The notes: a model not told the origin generated them from the sequence alone. Shown: positions 24,314 to 34,408, counted from the first letter of the stretch. The stretch is DNA of 37,312 nucleotides from Aquaspirillum serpens DSM 68 (GCF_000420525.1 NZ_ATVC01000020.1:1-37312); one strand, 5' to 3'. Numbers and translations are program-made.

Positions 24314-25432
24314 GTGTTTGACCGCCCAGATTTAGGTGATAAGGCAATCGTGGTTTGCCTCAATTTTGGCGAACCCGATTTTGCTGATAGCGTGGCCGAA
24401 TGTGTCGAATTAGTCCGTGGCGCAGGGGTAGAAGTATGCGGCGTGGTGTTGGGCAAACGCCAACGCCCCGATGCAGCCCTGTTTGCGGGAAAGGGCAAGG
24501 TTGAAGAAATCGGCCTTGAACGAACGGCACAAGATGCCTCAGTGGTGATTTTTAACCATGCCCTCTCGCCAGCCCAACAGCGCAATTTAGAGCGTACGCT
24601 CGAATGTCGGGTAATCGACCGCAATAGCCTGATTTTGGATATTTTTGCCCAACGGGCGAAAAGCCATGAGGGTAAATTGCAGGTTGAATTGGCACAACTT
24701 GAACACCTCGCTACGCGCCTAGTCCGTGGTTGGACTCACCTTGAACGGCAAAAAGGCGGTATTGGTTTGCGCGGTCCAGGTGAAACCCAGCTCGAGACCG
24801 ACCGCCGTTTGTTAGGTGCACGGGTCAAGATGTTGAAAGACCGCCTAGCGCAAGTGGAAAAACAGCGTCAGGTACAACGACGTGGGCGAGAACGTACGGG
24901 CATCGCCACAGTGTCTATTGTTGGCTATACCAATGCGGGAAAATCCACGCTTTTTAATAGCGTGACCAAAGCCAAAACCTATGCCGCCGATCAACTCTTT
25001 GCCACCCTCGATACCACCAGCCGCAAGCTTTATCTAGGTGGGCGCAACTCTATCATTGTGTCGGACACCGTTGGTTTTATTCGCGATTTGCCCCATGCCT
25101 TAGTGGCTGCCTTTCGCGCCACCTTGGAAGAAACCGTCCGTGCCGATTTACTGTTACATGTGGTGGACAGTGCCAGCGATAACCGCGAACGCCAAATCGA
25201 AGAGGTCAACAAGGTCTTGCAAGAGATCGGGGCTGACACCATTCCTCAGTTGATAGTGTGGAATAAAATCGACATTAAGGGGCAAGACGCTGCTATCGAG
25301 CGCGATGAAAACGGCCATATTGTGGCTGTCCGCGTGTCGGCATTAACTGGTAGTGGACTTGAACTGTTGCGTGAAGCAATTGCCGAACGTTTACAGTTGG
25401 CTCAACCGCACGACGAGCTTTCTCATTCATAG
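24314..25432 (+). CDS. hflX: Ribosome-associated GTPase HflX
   Basis: This 372-aa GTPase rescues or splits stalled ribosomes under stress. The N-terminal domain is followed by the coiled linker with the signature GGIGLRGPGETQLE near residue 150. The GTPase domain has P-loop GYTNAGKST near 205, G3 DTVGF and G4 WNKID. The protein is shorter than the 426-aa E. coli form and lacks most of its C-terminal extension. The start is GTG at 24314, after a weak purine stretch. It lies in the hfq-hflX-hflK-hflC block. Confidence 0.96.
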   Translation: MFDRPDLGDKAIVVCLNFGEPDFADSVAECVELVRGAGVEVCGVVLGKRQRPDAALFAGKGKVEEIGLERTAQDASVVIFNHALSPAQQRNLERTLECRVIDRNSLILDIFAQRAKSHEGKLQVELAQLEHLATRLVRGWTHLERQKGGIGLRGPGETQLETDRRLLGARVKMLKDRLAQVEKQRQVQRRGRERTGIATVSIVGYTNAGKSTLFNSVTKAKTYAADQLFATLDTTSRKLYLGGRNSIIVSDTVGFIRDLPHALVAAFRATLEETVRADLLLHVVDSASDNRERQIEEVNKVLQEIGADTIPQLIVWNKIDIKGQDAAIERDENGHIVAVRVSALTGSGLELLREAIAERLQLAQPHDELSHS

Positions 25433-25453
25433 ATCAAAATTCACGGAAAAATC

Positions 25454-26650
25454 ATGTCCCAAAACGACCCGCAATGGGGAGGCGGTAACCGTGGTAACGA
25501 CGGGCCGCCAGACCTCGAACAGATTTTCCGCAATGTGACCCGTAAATTTCGCGGTAATCATTCGGGTGGAGACGGTAATGGCTTTCCAAGCGGTGGCCGT
25601 GGCTTCAAAGGGGGTTTAGTTGCGATTGGTGGGGTGCTCGCCGCACTGTGGCTAGCCAGTGGCTTTTATATGATTGATGCCCGCGAAGAAGGTGTAGTAT
25701 TGCGGTTTGGTGAATACCATCGCAGCACCGATGCTGGTTTGCAATGGCATATTCCCTATCCGATTGAACAGGTTGAAGTAGTCAGTTTGACCGATGTGCG
25801 TAGCCTTGAAATTGGCTACCGTGGCAACGATAAAAATCGCGTCAGCGAAGAAGCACTGATGGTAACCTCCGACCTCAACATCATCGATGTGCAATTATCA
25901 GTGCAATATGACGTGCTCAGCGCCCGCAATTTCCTGTTTGAAAACGCCTGTGCTGATCGTGACTGTAAAGACATCCTGAAACAAATCGCTGAGTCTTCTA
26001 TCCGTGAAGTGGTTGGCCGTAATCAGGTTGATTTTGTCCTCAACGAGGGCCGTGCCAAAATTGCCAGCGATACACAAGTGTTGATTCAACAAATCGTTGA
26101 CCGTTATCAACTTGGCATCCGCATCAGCAAAGTGAACATCAACAACGTACAACCACCAGAACCGGTGTTGGCGGCGTTCGATGATGCGGTGAAAGCAGGG
26201 CAAGACAAAGACAAGCTGCGCAATGAAGGTCAAGCGTATGCCAACGATGTGATCCCGAAAGCGCAAGGGGTAGCCGCACGCTTGATGCAAGAAGCCGAGG
26301 GTTATAAACAACGCGTGATTGCCAGTGCCGAGGGTGAAGCTCAACGCTTTAGCAGTGTATTGAGTGAATATCAGAAAGCACCGGCGGTAACCCGTGAGCG
26401 TCTGTATCTCGATACCATGCAAGATATTCTCGCGTCGACCAGCAAGGTTTTTGTCGATCAGAAAAATGGGCAAAACCTGCTCTATCTGCCGCTAGATAAG
26501 TTGATGCAACAGGCAAAACCAGGCCCCACTTCAACCGCACCGGCGGCAAATAACGAAACCACGCCACAAACTGAAGGTGAAGTTGTCGCACCTGCTGCGG
26601 CCAATAATGGCCGTGATGTCGTGCGCAACCGTGATTTGGGAGCAAGATAA
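25454..26650 (+). CDS. hflK: FtsH protease modulator HflK (SPFH family)
   Basis: This 398-aa inner-membrane protein has a Gly/Asn-rich cytoplasmic N-terminus, one transmembrane helix near residues 58-75 (VAIGGVLAALWLASGFYM) and a periplasmic SPFH/band 7 domain. A long helical region with EAEGYKQRVIASAEGEAQRF follows, then a low-complexity tail. With HflC it forms the large cage around FtsH that limits its proteolysis of membrane proteins. hflC begins two bases after its stop. Confidence 0.97.
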   Translation: MSQNDPQWGGGNRGNDGPPDLEQIFRNVTRKFRGNHSGGDGNGFPSGGRGFKGGLVAIGGVLAALWLASGFYMIDAREEGVVLRFGEYHRSTDAGLQWHIPYPIEQVEVVSLTDVRSLEIGYRGNDKNRVSEEALMVTSDLNIIDVQLSVQYDVLSARNFLFENACADRDCKDILKQIAESSIREVVGRNQVDFVLNEGRAKIASDTQVLIQQIVDRYQLGIRISKVNINNVQPPEPVLAAFDDAVKAGQDKDKLRNEGQAYANDVIPKAQGVAARLMQEAEGYKQRVIASAEGEAQRFSSVLSEYQKAPAVTRERLYLDTMQDILASTSKVFVDQKNGQNLLYLPLDKLMQQAKPGPTSTAPAANNETTPQTEGEVVAPAAANNGRDVVRNRDLGAR

Positions 26651-26652
26651 TA

Positions 26653-27546
26653 ATGGATAGATTGATTCCCACCGTTGTTGCTTTGTTTGCTGGTGTCATG
26701 CTGTTGAGCATGAGCCTGTTTACCGTTGACCAACGGCAATATGCTTTGGTGTTTCAATTTGGTGAAGTGGTCCGCGTGGTGAAAGAACCGGGGTTGCAGT
26801 TCAAAATCCCATTCTTGCAAAATGTGCGTTTCTTCGATCGCCGTATCCGGACCATCGACCCCGAATCACCCGAGCTTTATAACACTCGCGAAAAAATGAA
26901 CCTGTTGGTAGACAGTTTTGTGAAATGGCGCGTGGTGGATGTCGAGCAATATTACAAAAGTGTCGGCGGTAATGAAGCCATTGCCGTTTCGCGGTTAAAA
27001 CAAACTGTCAACGATGGTTTACGCGCTAAGTTCGGTCAAAAAACGATACCTGAGGTGATCTCCGGCAAACGTGAGGACATTATGAACAGTGTACGTACCC
27101 GCGCTGACCAAGATGCCCGCCGTATTGGTGTAGAAATTATTGATGTGCGCTTAAAACGCGTCGATTTTCCGGATAAAATCAGCACTTCGATTTATGACCG
27201 GATGCGTTCTGAGCGTCGTACAGTGGCTAGCCAACTGCGTTCTGAAGGGGCAGCAGAAGCCGAACGGATTCGTGCTGATGCTGATAAACAACGTGAAGTG
27301 GTGATTGCTGAAGCGTATCGCAAAGCCCAAGCCTTAAAAGGTGAAGGCGATGCAGCAGCCTCGGCACTGTATAATGAGGCGTTTAGTCGTAACCCAGAGT
27401 TTTATGCCTTCTGGCGTAGCATGGAAGCCTATCGTCAAAGCTTCCGTGATAAGAACGATGTATTAGTGTTAGACCCAAGCGCAAGCTTCTTCCGCTACCT
27501 GAAAAACCCGAACGGGCGCGCAGGGGCAGAAGGAAGTGGTAAATAA
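26653..27546 (+). CDS. hflC: FtsH protease modulator HflC (SPFH family)
   Basis: This 297-aa partner of HflK has an N-terminal membrane anchor (about residues 4-24), the SPFH domain (FTVDQRQYALVFQFGEVV onward) and the helical segment RIRADADKQREVVIAEA. Length and order are standard. A strong terminator follows 46 bases after the stop, closing the hfq-hflX-hflK-hflC unit. Confidence 0.97.
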   Translation: MDRLIPTVVALFAGVMLLSMSLFTVDQRQYALVFQFGEVVRVVKEPGLQFKIPFLQNVRFFDRRIRTIDPESPELYNTREKMNLLVDSFVKWRVVDVEQYYKSVGGNEAIAVSRLKQTVNDGLRAKFGQKTIPEVISGKREDIMNSVRTRADQDARRIGVEIIDVRLKRVDFPDKISTSIYDRMRSERRTVASQLRSEGAAEAERIRADADKQREVVIAEAYRKAQALKGEGDAAASALYNEAFSRNPEFYAFWRSMEAYRQSFRDKNDVLVLDPSASFFRYLKNPNGRAGAEGSGK

Positions 27547-27592
27547 CTAATTGGCAAGCCACCTTGCAGGTCGAGGTGGTGATAGCTTCCTC

Positions 27593-27623
27593 GGGCGGGG
27601 AATGACTCCCCGCCCCTTTTCTT
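27593..27623 (+). terminator. Rho-independent terminator after hflC
   Basis: A perfect 9-bp GC-rich stem (27593-27601 with 27607-27615) and a 5-nt loop are followed by CTTTTCTT. hisZ starts 21 bases further on, so hisZ needs its own promoter or read-through. Confidence 0.85.
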
Positions 27624-27644
27624 GTGTAGCGTTCGTGAACCGAT

Positions 27645-28796
27645 ATGCGTAATTGGCTCTTACCCGAAAATATTGCTGATATTTTGCCAGCCAGCGCCAG
27701 ACAACTCGAAACAGCCAAAGCCGGTATGCTGGAACTGTTTCGAACTCATGGCTATGAATTGGTATGTCCGCCGTTGATTGAATATGTTGAATCGCTGGTT
27801 TCTGACGGTGATGCAGCATTAGATTTAAAAACATTCAAACTTGATGACCAACTCAGCGGCCGCCAATTGGGGCTGCGTGCTGATATCACACCACAGGTTG
27901 CCCGTATTGATGCCCACTTATTGGGCTCGCGCGAAGGGGTAACCCGTCTTTGTTATGCTGGCAGCGTTGTCCACAGCCGCCCAGATAGCCTGACCGCGTC
28001 TCGTGAGCCGTTGCAAATTGGCGCAGAGCTCTATGGTTGTGCTGAAACTGGCGCCGATTTGGAAATCATCCATCTCATGCTGGCAACCTTGCGTACCGTA
28101 GGCATCAATCAGTTGACCCTCGATCTTGGTCATCTCGGTGTGTTTTATGCCTTGGTCAATGCCGCAGGATTGGAGAAGAAACACATCGCCAATCTGCTAC
28201 AGCTGTTGCAGGCCAAGGATGTCGCCAGCTTGCGGGAAGAATTGACTTGTGTTGCCGAGCCCTACCGCAGTGCTTTACTGCGCTTGCCCGAATTATTTGG
28301 CCCCGATTGCTTACGCCTAGCGCGTCAGCACTTACCTACCTTGCCCGCGCTGGAACAAGCCTTGGCACAGTTAGAACAAATCGGCCAATCGCTTGAGCAA
28401 GAACACGTGCAGGTGTATTACGACCTCACTGAATTGCGCGGCACGCACTACCACACGGGTCTGATCTTTGCTGTGTATGCCGAAGGGTGGGCGTCCGAAT
28501 TGGCACGCGGTGGGCGCTATGACAATGTCGGGCGCAAATTTGGCCGTGCCCGTCCAGCTACCGGCTTTAGCTTAGATTTACGCGATTTACTGCGAATTTT
28601 GCCCAAGACCAGCCCACAAAAAGGGATTCGTCTTGCCGCAACAGACCATGCCGCAGCAACAAGCTCGGCTAATCGTTTACGCGCCGAAGGCGAAATTGTC
28701 GTAATCGACTACTTAAATGAATCAGCCGCCGCACTCAACTGTGATCGGCAATTGGTTTTCCGTGACGGCGACTGGCAAGTCGTCCCGTTTCATTGA
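27645..28796 (+). CDS. hisZ: ATP phosphoribosyltransferase regulatory subunit HisZ
   Basis: This 383-aa paralogue of histidyl-tRNA synthetase binds the short form of HisG and is needed for its activity in the first step of histidine synthesis. The class II core is visible in GLRADITPQVARIDA and in RGGRYDNVGRKFG near residue 285. The anticodon-binding domain is missing, as expected. Its presence implies a short-form hisG elsewhere. No good ribosome binding site precedes the ATG. purA follows after 21 bases, the usual neighbour in betaproteobacteria. Confidence 0.94.
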   Translation: MRNWLLPENIADILPASARQLETAKAGMLELFRTHGYELVCPPLIEYVESLVSDGDAALDLKTFKLDDQLSGRQLGLRADITPQVARIDAHLLGSREGVTRLCYAGSVVHSRPDSLTASREPLQIGAELYGCAETGADLEIIHLMLATLRTVGINQLTLDLGHLGVFYALVNAAGLEKKHIANLLQLLQAKDVASLREELTCVAEPYRSALLRLPELFGPDCLRLARQHLPTLPALEQALAQLEQIGQSLEQEHVQVYYDLTELRGTHYHTGLIFAVYAEGWASELARGGRYDNVGRKFGRARPATGFSLDLRDLLRILPKTSPQKGIRLAATDHAAATSSANRLRAEGEIVVIDYLNESAAALNCDRQLVFRDGDWQVVPFH

Positions 28797-28805
28797 TTTT
28801 TGTGA

Positions 28806-30110
<1,305 letters not shown>

Positions 30111-30124
30111 TCGCATACGGATAC

Positions 30125-30150
30125 ATCCCCTGCCTCGGCAGGGGATTTTA
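30125..30150 (+). terminator. Rho-independent terminator after purA
   Basis: A 9-bp stem (30125-30133 with 30138-30146) with a CTCG loop runs into TTTTA, 15 bases after the purA stop. Confidence 0.85.
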
Positions 30151-30159
30151 CTGCGCCTC

Positions 30160-30180
30160 TTTTACGGTTTTTCCGTAAAA
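30160..30180. promoter_or_regulatory. 8-bp inverted repeat upstream of fpr
   Basis: TTTTACGG (30160-30167) and CCGTAAAA (30173-30180) are perfect inverted repeats with five T between. No T-run follows, so it does not look like a second terminator. It lies 88 bases before the fpr start and may be an operator (inference). Between it and fpr no clear promoter is seen. Confidence 0.35.
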
Positions 30181-30267
30181 CAAATCAAAAATAAACTGAT
30201 TTTCCAAAAACAGAAATTCTCGTACTGTAGCGCCATTGATATTCTTCAGCTTGAAATGAGAACTCGC

Positions 30268-31044
30268 ATGGCCGCTTTTTCTGCCGAACGTGTACTAAGC
30301 GTTCACCATTGGAATGACAGTTTATTTAGCTTCAAAACCACCCGCGATGCAGGGTTACGGTTTGAAAACGGACACTTTGTGATGATTGGCCTAGAAGTGA
30401 ATGGCCGCCCGCTGATGCGTGCTTATAGTATTGCCAGTGCAAATCATGAAGAACATTTAGAATTTTTTAGTATTAAAGTCCCCGATGGCCCCCTGACCTC
30501 GCGCCTGCAACATCTAACGCCAGGGGATAACCTGTTAGTTAGTAAAAAACCGACAGGAACATTGGTCATTGATGACTTATTACCGGGTGGGCGCAATTTA
30601 TATTTGTTCGGCACCGGTACCGGCCTCGCCCCGTTTATGTCACTGATTAAAGATCCAGAAGTATATGAGCGTTATGAAAACGTGATCTTATTCCACGGCG
30701 TGCGCTATTGCAGCGAATTGGCGTATCAGCAATACATCACCGAAACCTTGCCAGAACACGAATTCTTAGGCGAACTGGTCAAAAACCAACTGCGCTACTA
30801 TCCCTCGGTGACACGCGAGCCTTATGTCAACCAAGGTCGGTTAACCGATTTAATTCGCAGCGGCAAACTGTTCCAAGATCTCGGCTTACCTAGCCTCGAC
30901 CCCGATACCGACCGCGCCATGTTATGCGGCAGTCCTTCGATGTTGAAAGAAACCTGCGCTTTATTGAAAGAATACGGTTTAGAAGAAGCGCGCCAAGGCC
31001 AACAAGGGCACTATGTCATCGAGCGTGCCTTTGTTGAAAGCTAA
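30268..31044 (+). CDS. fpr: Ferredoxin--NADP(+) reductase
   Basis: This 258-aa flavoenzyme exchanges electrons between NADPH and ferredoxin or flavodoxin. The FAD-binding motif is RAYSIAS near residue 50, the NADP-binding GTGTGLAPF near 112, and CGSP near the end. Length fits the subclass II bacterial reductases. The start at 30268 matches the family N-terminus (AFSAERVLSVHHWND); an ATG at 30256 is possible, while an open frame extending back into purA is spurious. It may serve flavodoxin-dependent IspG and the 2Fe-2S protein at 13161-13523 (inference). A bidirectional terminator follows. Confidence 0.95.
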   Translation: MAAFSAERVLSVHHWNDSLFSFKTTRDAGLRFENGHFVMIGLEVNGRPLMRAYSIASANHEEHLEFFSIKVPDGPLTSRLQHLTPGDNLLVSKKPTGTLVIDDLLPGGRNLYLFGTGTGLAPFMSLIKDPEVYERYENVILFHGVRYCSELAYQQYITETLPEHEFLGELVKNQLRYYPSVTREPYVNQGRLTDLIRSGKLFQDLGLPSLDPDTDRAMLCGSPSMLKETCALLKEYGLEEARQGQQGHYVIERAFVES

Positions 31045-31065
31045 GCGATTATAAACACGCCATGC

Positions 31066-31103
31066 AAAAAAATAGCCAAGCATTTTTGCTTGGCTGTTTT
31101 TTT
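31066..31103. terminator. Bidirectional terminator between fpr and the RhlE-like helicase gene
   Basis: A 9-bp stem (31074-31082 with 31087-31095, AGCCAAGCA/TGCTTGGCT) with a TTTT loop is flanked by A7 on the left and T7 on the right, so it can work on both strands. The stop of the minus-strand helicase gene lies at its right edge. Confidence 0.9.
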
Positions 31104-32418
31104 AATGCTTGTTGTAGCGGGGCGGCATTAACAAAGCAGGGATTTCACGCTGTGCTTGGCTTAGCGGATGTCGCCATGCTTTCCCCGACATCAAATGCGC
31201 CAAAGGCGAAGGCCGTGCTGGTGTTACAAAGGCCTGATGAAAGGTCGAGGGAGGGGGTTTAGGATGCTCCATCCAACTCGGCCAAAAACCGGTCATCATT
31301 TCAGGTTTTAACGTTTGTCGGGTTAATTTTTCAATGTTAGCGAGGGCTTTTTGTTCATCTTCTGCCATCAATGAAATCGCCACCCCCGAGCTCCCCGCCC
31401 GCCCCGTACGACCAATACGATGGACGTAATCCTCTGGCGCTTTTGGTAACTCAAAGTTAATTACAAACGGTAAATCAGAGATATCTAAACCGCGTGCTGC
31501 TACGTCGGTTGCCACCAACACCCGCACTTCACCCGCTTTAAAAGCAGCGAGGGTTTCAATACGGGCTTGCTGTGCTTTATCACCATGAATGGCTGCCACA
31601 GAGATGTTTTCGCGCTTTAACTCACGGGTCAGTTGATCTGCCCCTTGTTTGGTGCGGCAGAACACAATGACCTGTGACATATCGCGCTGTTGCAGCAAGC
31701 GCACTAATAATGCGCGCTTACGGTGGCTATCAACGGCATAAATAGTTTGTTCAATTTTGGCATTAGTCGCATTTTGCCGCGCCACTTCAATTAGCTGAGG
31801 TTCTTTCATAAACTCAGCGGCCAGCTTTTTAATTTCTGGCGAGAAAGTGGCAGAAAACAGAAGCGTTTGTCGTGTTTTGGGCAGTAAGGTCAAGATGCGG
31901 CGGATATCAGGCAAAAAGCCCATATCGAGCATTCGATCTGCCTCATCCATCACCAAAATTTCCACTCGATTTAACTGGATGGTCTTTTGTTCAACATGGT
32001 CGAGTAACCGACCGGGGGTAGCAACAACAATCTCAATACCACGGCGCAATTGCTCTTTTTGTGGATCAATACTCACCCCACCAAATAACACAGCATAACG
32101 CAATTGGCTATGTTGGCTATATTGACGCACGCTATCAGCCACTTGATCGGCAAGTTCTCGTGTTGGTGTCAGAACCAATACACGTACCGGATGCATCGCC
32201 GGTGAGGCACTACTATTGGCATAGCCCATTAAACGGGTTAACACAGGCAAGGTGAATGCCGCTGTTTTACCTGTTCCTGTTTGTGCAGCAGCAAGGATAT
32301 CCCCGCCGGCCAACACCACAGGAATCGCTTGACGCTGAATAGGTGTCGGCTCACGGTAGCCTAGCTCCTCAACAGCCCGAAGAATAAGAGGGCTTAAGCC
32401 AAGCTCAGCAAACGACAT
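31102..32418 (-). CDS. rhlE: DEAD-box ATP-dependent RNA helicase, RhlE family
   Basis: This 438-aa helicase has the full motif set: Q motif near residue 28, motif I AQTGTGKT near 45, PTRELA, TPGRLLDH, motif II DEAD near 153, SATF, and motif VI HRIGRTGRAG near 330. The C-terminal tail is short and Pro/Ser-rich. The SFAELGLSPLILRAVEELGY N-terminus is typical of RhlE, which acts in ribosome maturation and RNA turnover. The ATG follows TAGGAG. The assignment to RhlE rather than another DEAD subfamily is likely but not certain. Confidence 0.9.
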   Translation of the reverse strand: MSFAELGLSPLILRAVEELGYREPTPIQRQAIPVVLAGGDILAAAQTGTGKTAAFTLPVLTRLMGYANSSASPAMHPVRVLVLTPTRELADQVADSVRQYSQHSQLRYAVLFGGVSIDPQKEQLRRGIEIVVATPGRLLDHVEQKTIQLNRVEILVMDEADRMLDMGFLPDIRRILTLLPKTRQTLLFSATFSPEIKKLAAEFMKEPQLIEVARQNATNAKIEQTIYAVDSHRKRALLVRLLQQRDMSQVIVFCRTKQGADQLTRELKRENISVAAIHGDKAQQARIETLAAFKAGEVRVLVATDVAARGLDISDLPFVINFELPKAPEDYVHRIGRTGRAGSSGVAISLMAEDEQKALANIEKLTRQTLKPEMMTGFWPSWMEHPKPPPSTFHQAFVTPARPSPLAHLMSGKAWRHPLSQAQREIPALLMPPRYNKH

Positions 32419-32428
32419 AACAACTCCT

Positions 32429-32464
32429 AAAAATAGATGGCACGATTAATTTAACACGCGCCAT
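32429..32464 (-). terminator. Probable terminator between the CobD/CbiB-family gene and rhlE
   Basis: On the minus strand an 8-bp stem (32464-32457 with 32444-32437, one G-U pair) and a 12-nt loop are followed by CTATTTTT. It starts directly after the stop codon of the upstream gene and ends just before the rhlE ribosome binding site. Confidence 0.5.
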
Positions 32465-33418
32465 TTAAGACAAAGATAACCATTGCACAAGGGTTAACAA
32501 TAAAATCACTGCCAACCACAATACCACCGACCGCCACACTAGACCCACGGCACGGCGTAGGTAATCGGGATCGGCCTCATCACCCACACCTAATTCGGGC
32601 CGGTACTTCACTGTATAGTCTTGACGCAGTGGATCACCCAACTTGACGCCAATTGCACCCGCAGCCGAAGCTAATAAAATCCCAGCAGCCGAAGCTAATA
32701 AAATCCCATAAGCGTAGTGTCCCCAAGCAATCGCTTGTGAACGCCAACAAAATACAGCATCTTCAAAATCGCCCATCACTGCAAAGCTAGCCGAGGTTAG
32801 GCGTACCGGCAACCAATCAATCGCTTCATGAAAACGGCGAGCAAAGCGCCCAAACGCTTCACCTAAAATCTCTTCACGACCACCCCATTTTTGGTACAAC
32901 ATATTTGACATGCGATACATGACCGCACCAGCAGGTCCAGGTAAGACGGCAAACCAAAACATCGTGCCAAAGACGTGGCGATAACTGTCAATCACCCCTT
33001 GTTCAATAGTCAAACGAGAGATTTCATTAATTTCAAGTTCAGAAGTAGGCTGACCAGACCAACGAGCCAGTGCCAAACGGGCATCCACCACACGGTTCTC
33101 CGCCAAGGCCAAAGAAATCTCTGTCAGTGCACTAGAAAAATGGCGGAACCCCATCGTGAGATATAACACCGCCACATCCCAAATTAAGGCTAATACAGGC
33201 GTGACTTTATATAACACCCCATGAATCAACCAAACTAGCCCAGCTAATGGCAAAACAGCTAGACACCATGCCAATACACCATGCCGATTGCGTCCCGCAT
33301 TTAAGTGGCGCTCGAGGTAGTTGGCATAACGCGTAAACACTAGCAAAACGCGGTTTCGATTACCTAAGGGATGTATTTGCTCCAGCGCAAGCGCGAGGAT
33401 AATCGCGAGCAGGGTCAT
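32465..33418 (-). CDS. CobD/CbiB (AmpE-like) family membrane protein
   Basis: This 317-aa inner-membrane protein has hydrophobic segments near the start, around residues 60-80 and 90-110, in the middle (GTMFWFAVLPGPAGAVMYR) and at the C-terminus. The MTLLAIILALALEQIHPL start and GPAGAVMYRMSN are shared by CobD/CbiB cobalamin-pathway proteins and AmpE. No cobalamin genes are nearby, so the name does not establish a role in B12 synthesis. The start at 33418 matches the family; an ATG at 33493 would add a further hydrophobic 25 residues. An exact 24-bp tandem duplication (32661-32708) doubles GILLASAA in a membrane segment. Confidence 0.82.
   Translation of the reverse strand: MTLLAIILALALEQIHPLGNRNRVLLVFTRYANYLERHLNAGRNRHGVLAWCLAVLPLAGLVWLIHGVLYKVTPVLALIWDVAVLYLTMGFRHFSSALTEISLALAENRVVDARLALARWSGQPTSELEINEISRLTIEQGVIDSYRHVFGTMFWFAVLPGPAGAVMYRMSNMLYQKWGGREEILGEAFGRFARRFHEAIDWLPVRLTSASFAVMGDFEDAVFCWRSQAIAWGHYAYGILLASAAGILLASAAGAIGVKLGDPLRQDYTVKYRPELGVGDEADPDYLRRAVGLVWRSVVLWLAVILLLTLVQWLSLS
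32661..32708 (-). repeat. Exact 24-bp tandem duplication inside the CobD/CbiB-family gene
   Basis: Positions 32661-32684 and 32685-32708 are identical. The frame is kept and eight residues (GILLASAA) are repeated, lengthening a hydrophobic segment by about two helical turns. Confidence 0.95.
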
Positions 33419-33532
33419 GGCAAGAGAAAAAACTTTCTGAAGAAAATAAAAAAGGATGGCCACGATAGCACAAAGCGTGCTAACTCGCAGCATTGAACAG
33501 AAAGGAACAGCACGATTGCAGAGGGATTAAGG

Positions 33533-34012
33533 TTAGGCCTGACCCAGTGTACGACCACCTGCAATAGCAGAGCGCGCCCCACCATCACGCTTATACGCCA
33601 TCGTGCTTTGAGGGCTTGCCATCAAAATATCCAGCGCTTCCTGCGTATCCGCAAGATGACGCGCAATCAGTTGACCATTGACGCGATTGATGGATTGGGC
33701 GCGAGCGCATAGTGTTTCAAGTTGACACCATGCTTTTAACAATGTTTCTTTATCAGACAACCATTGCATAAAAATTCCACGTTCCTGACAACCGAGTGTT
33801 CTGAGAATGTCAGTACGTTGCTTAACACATTGGTCGATTTGCTCTAGGGTATTGAGCTTTTGCGCTGCAAGACGTTCCAAGTCGGCAATGGCTTGGTGTA
33901 CCAACGCCGCCTGCTCAGCAGCCAGCTCCTCATTGAGCATTTCATATAGCTGAATTTCTCGCTCAATCAGTTCACTTAAAGCTTGGTCATAAGCAGGCAT
34001 AGTCGCTTCCAT
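33533..34012 (-). CDS. flgN: Flagellar export chaperone FlgN
   Basis: This 159-aa, largely alpha-helical, coiled-coil protein has the FlgN domain over most of its length (LIEREIQLYEMLNEELAAEQ at residues 14-33). FlgN holds the hook-filament junction proteins FlgK and FlgL for export. It lies 24 bases after flgM, the usual order flgA-flgM-flgN. ATG at 34012 is used; an ATG four codons later is possible and is preceded by GGA. Confidence 0.88.
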   Translation of the reverse strand: MEATMPAYDQALSELIEREIQLYEMLNEELAAEQAALVHQAIADLERLAAQKLNTLEQIDQCVKQRTDILRTLGCQERGIFMQWLSDKETLLKAWCQLETLCARAQSINRVNGQLIARHLADTQEALDILMASPQSTMAYKRDGGARSAIAGGRTLGQA

Positions 34013-34036
34013 ATATTCTCAAAAAGTGGGATAGAT

Positions 34037-34342
34037 TTACTCCCGACCTGCAAGCAACTCGCGTGCAGACGAAATCAAACCATCAGCAATAGCGTTAGGG
34101 TTAATCGTAAATTTACCCTGAGCGATCGCTTGCTTAATGGCGGCAACTTTCTCAGAATCAACTACCGGTTGCTGCTGCACCGATTGTTCGAGAGCTGCCA
34201 CCTGATTTGCCAATGGATTGATGGCAACGTTAACAGGGCGCACCTGGGAAGGTGCACTTGTGGTGGTAGAGGGTGCAAGACGGGCTTTGTTACTCACCGC
34301 TGCAGAATTCGCCACCGAAGGATTATTAGGCTGAATTTTCAT
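34037..34342 (-). CDS. flgM: Negative regulator of flagellin synthesis FlgM (anti-sigma-28)
   Basis: This 101-aa protein has a disordered Ser/Thr/Pro-rich N-terminal half and a C-terminal FlgM domain with KVAAIKQAIAQGKFTINPNA and the closing helix IADGLISSARELL. It binds FliA (sigma-28) until it is exported through the finished hook-basal body. The start at 34342 fits the family MKI N-terminus; a longer frame to 34399 overlaps the promoter described next. It is followed by flgN and preceded by a sigma-28-type promoter. Confidence 0.92.
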   Translation of the reverse strand: MKIQPNNPSVANSAAVSNKARLAPSTTTSAPSQVRPVNVAINPLANQVAALEQSVQQQPVVDSEKVAAIKQAIAQGKFTINPNAIADGLISSARELLAGRE

Positions 34343-34381
34343 GGCATTTTCTATACAAAAAGTCGAGTTTATTGCTAGCAA

Positions 34382-34408
34382 ACATCGGTCAAAATTCACA
34401 AAACTTTA
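34382..34408 (-). promoter_or_regulatory. Sigma-28 (FliA) promoter of flgMN
   Basis: On the minus strand TAAA (34408-34405), a 15-base spacer and ACCGATGT (34389-34382) fit the FliA consensus TAAA-N15-GCCGATAA in the -35, in the spacing and in the CCGAT core. It ends 39 bases before the flgM start. It would place flgMN under late flagellar control, making flgM subject to the sigma factor it inhibits. Confidence 0.65.
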
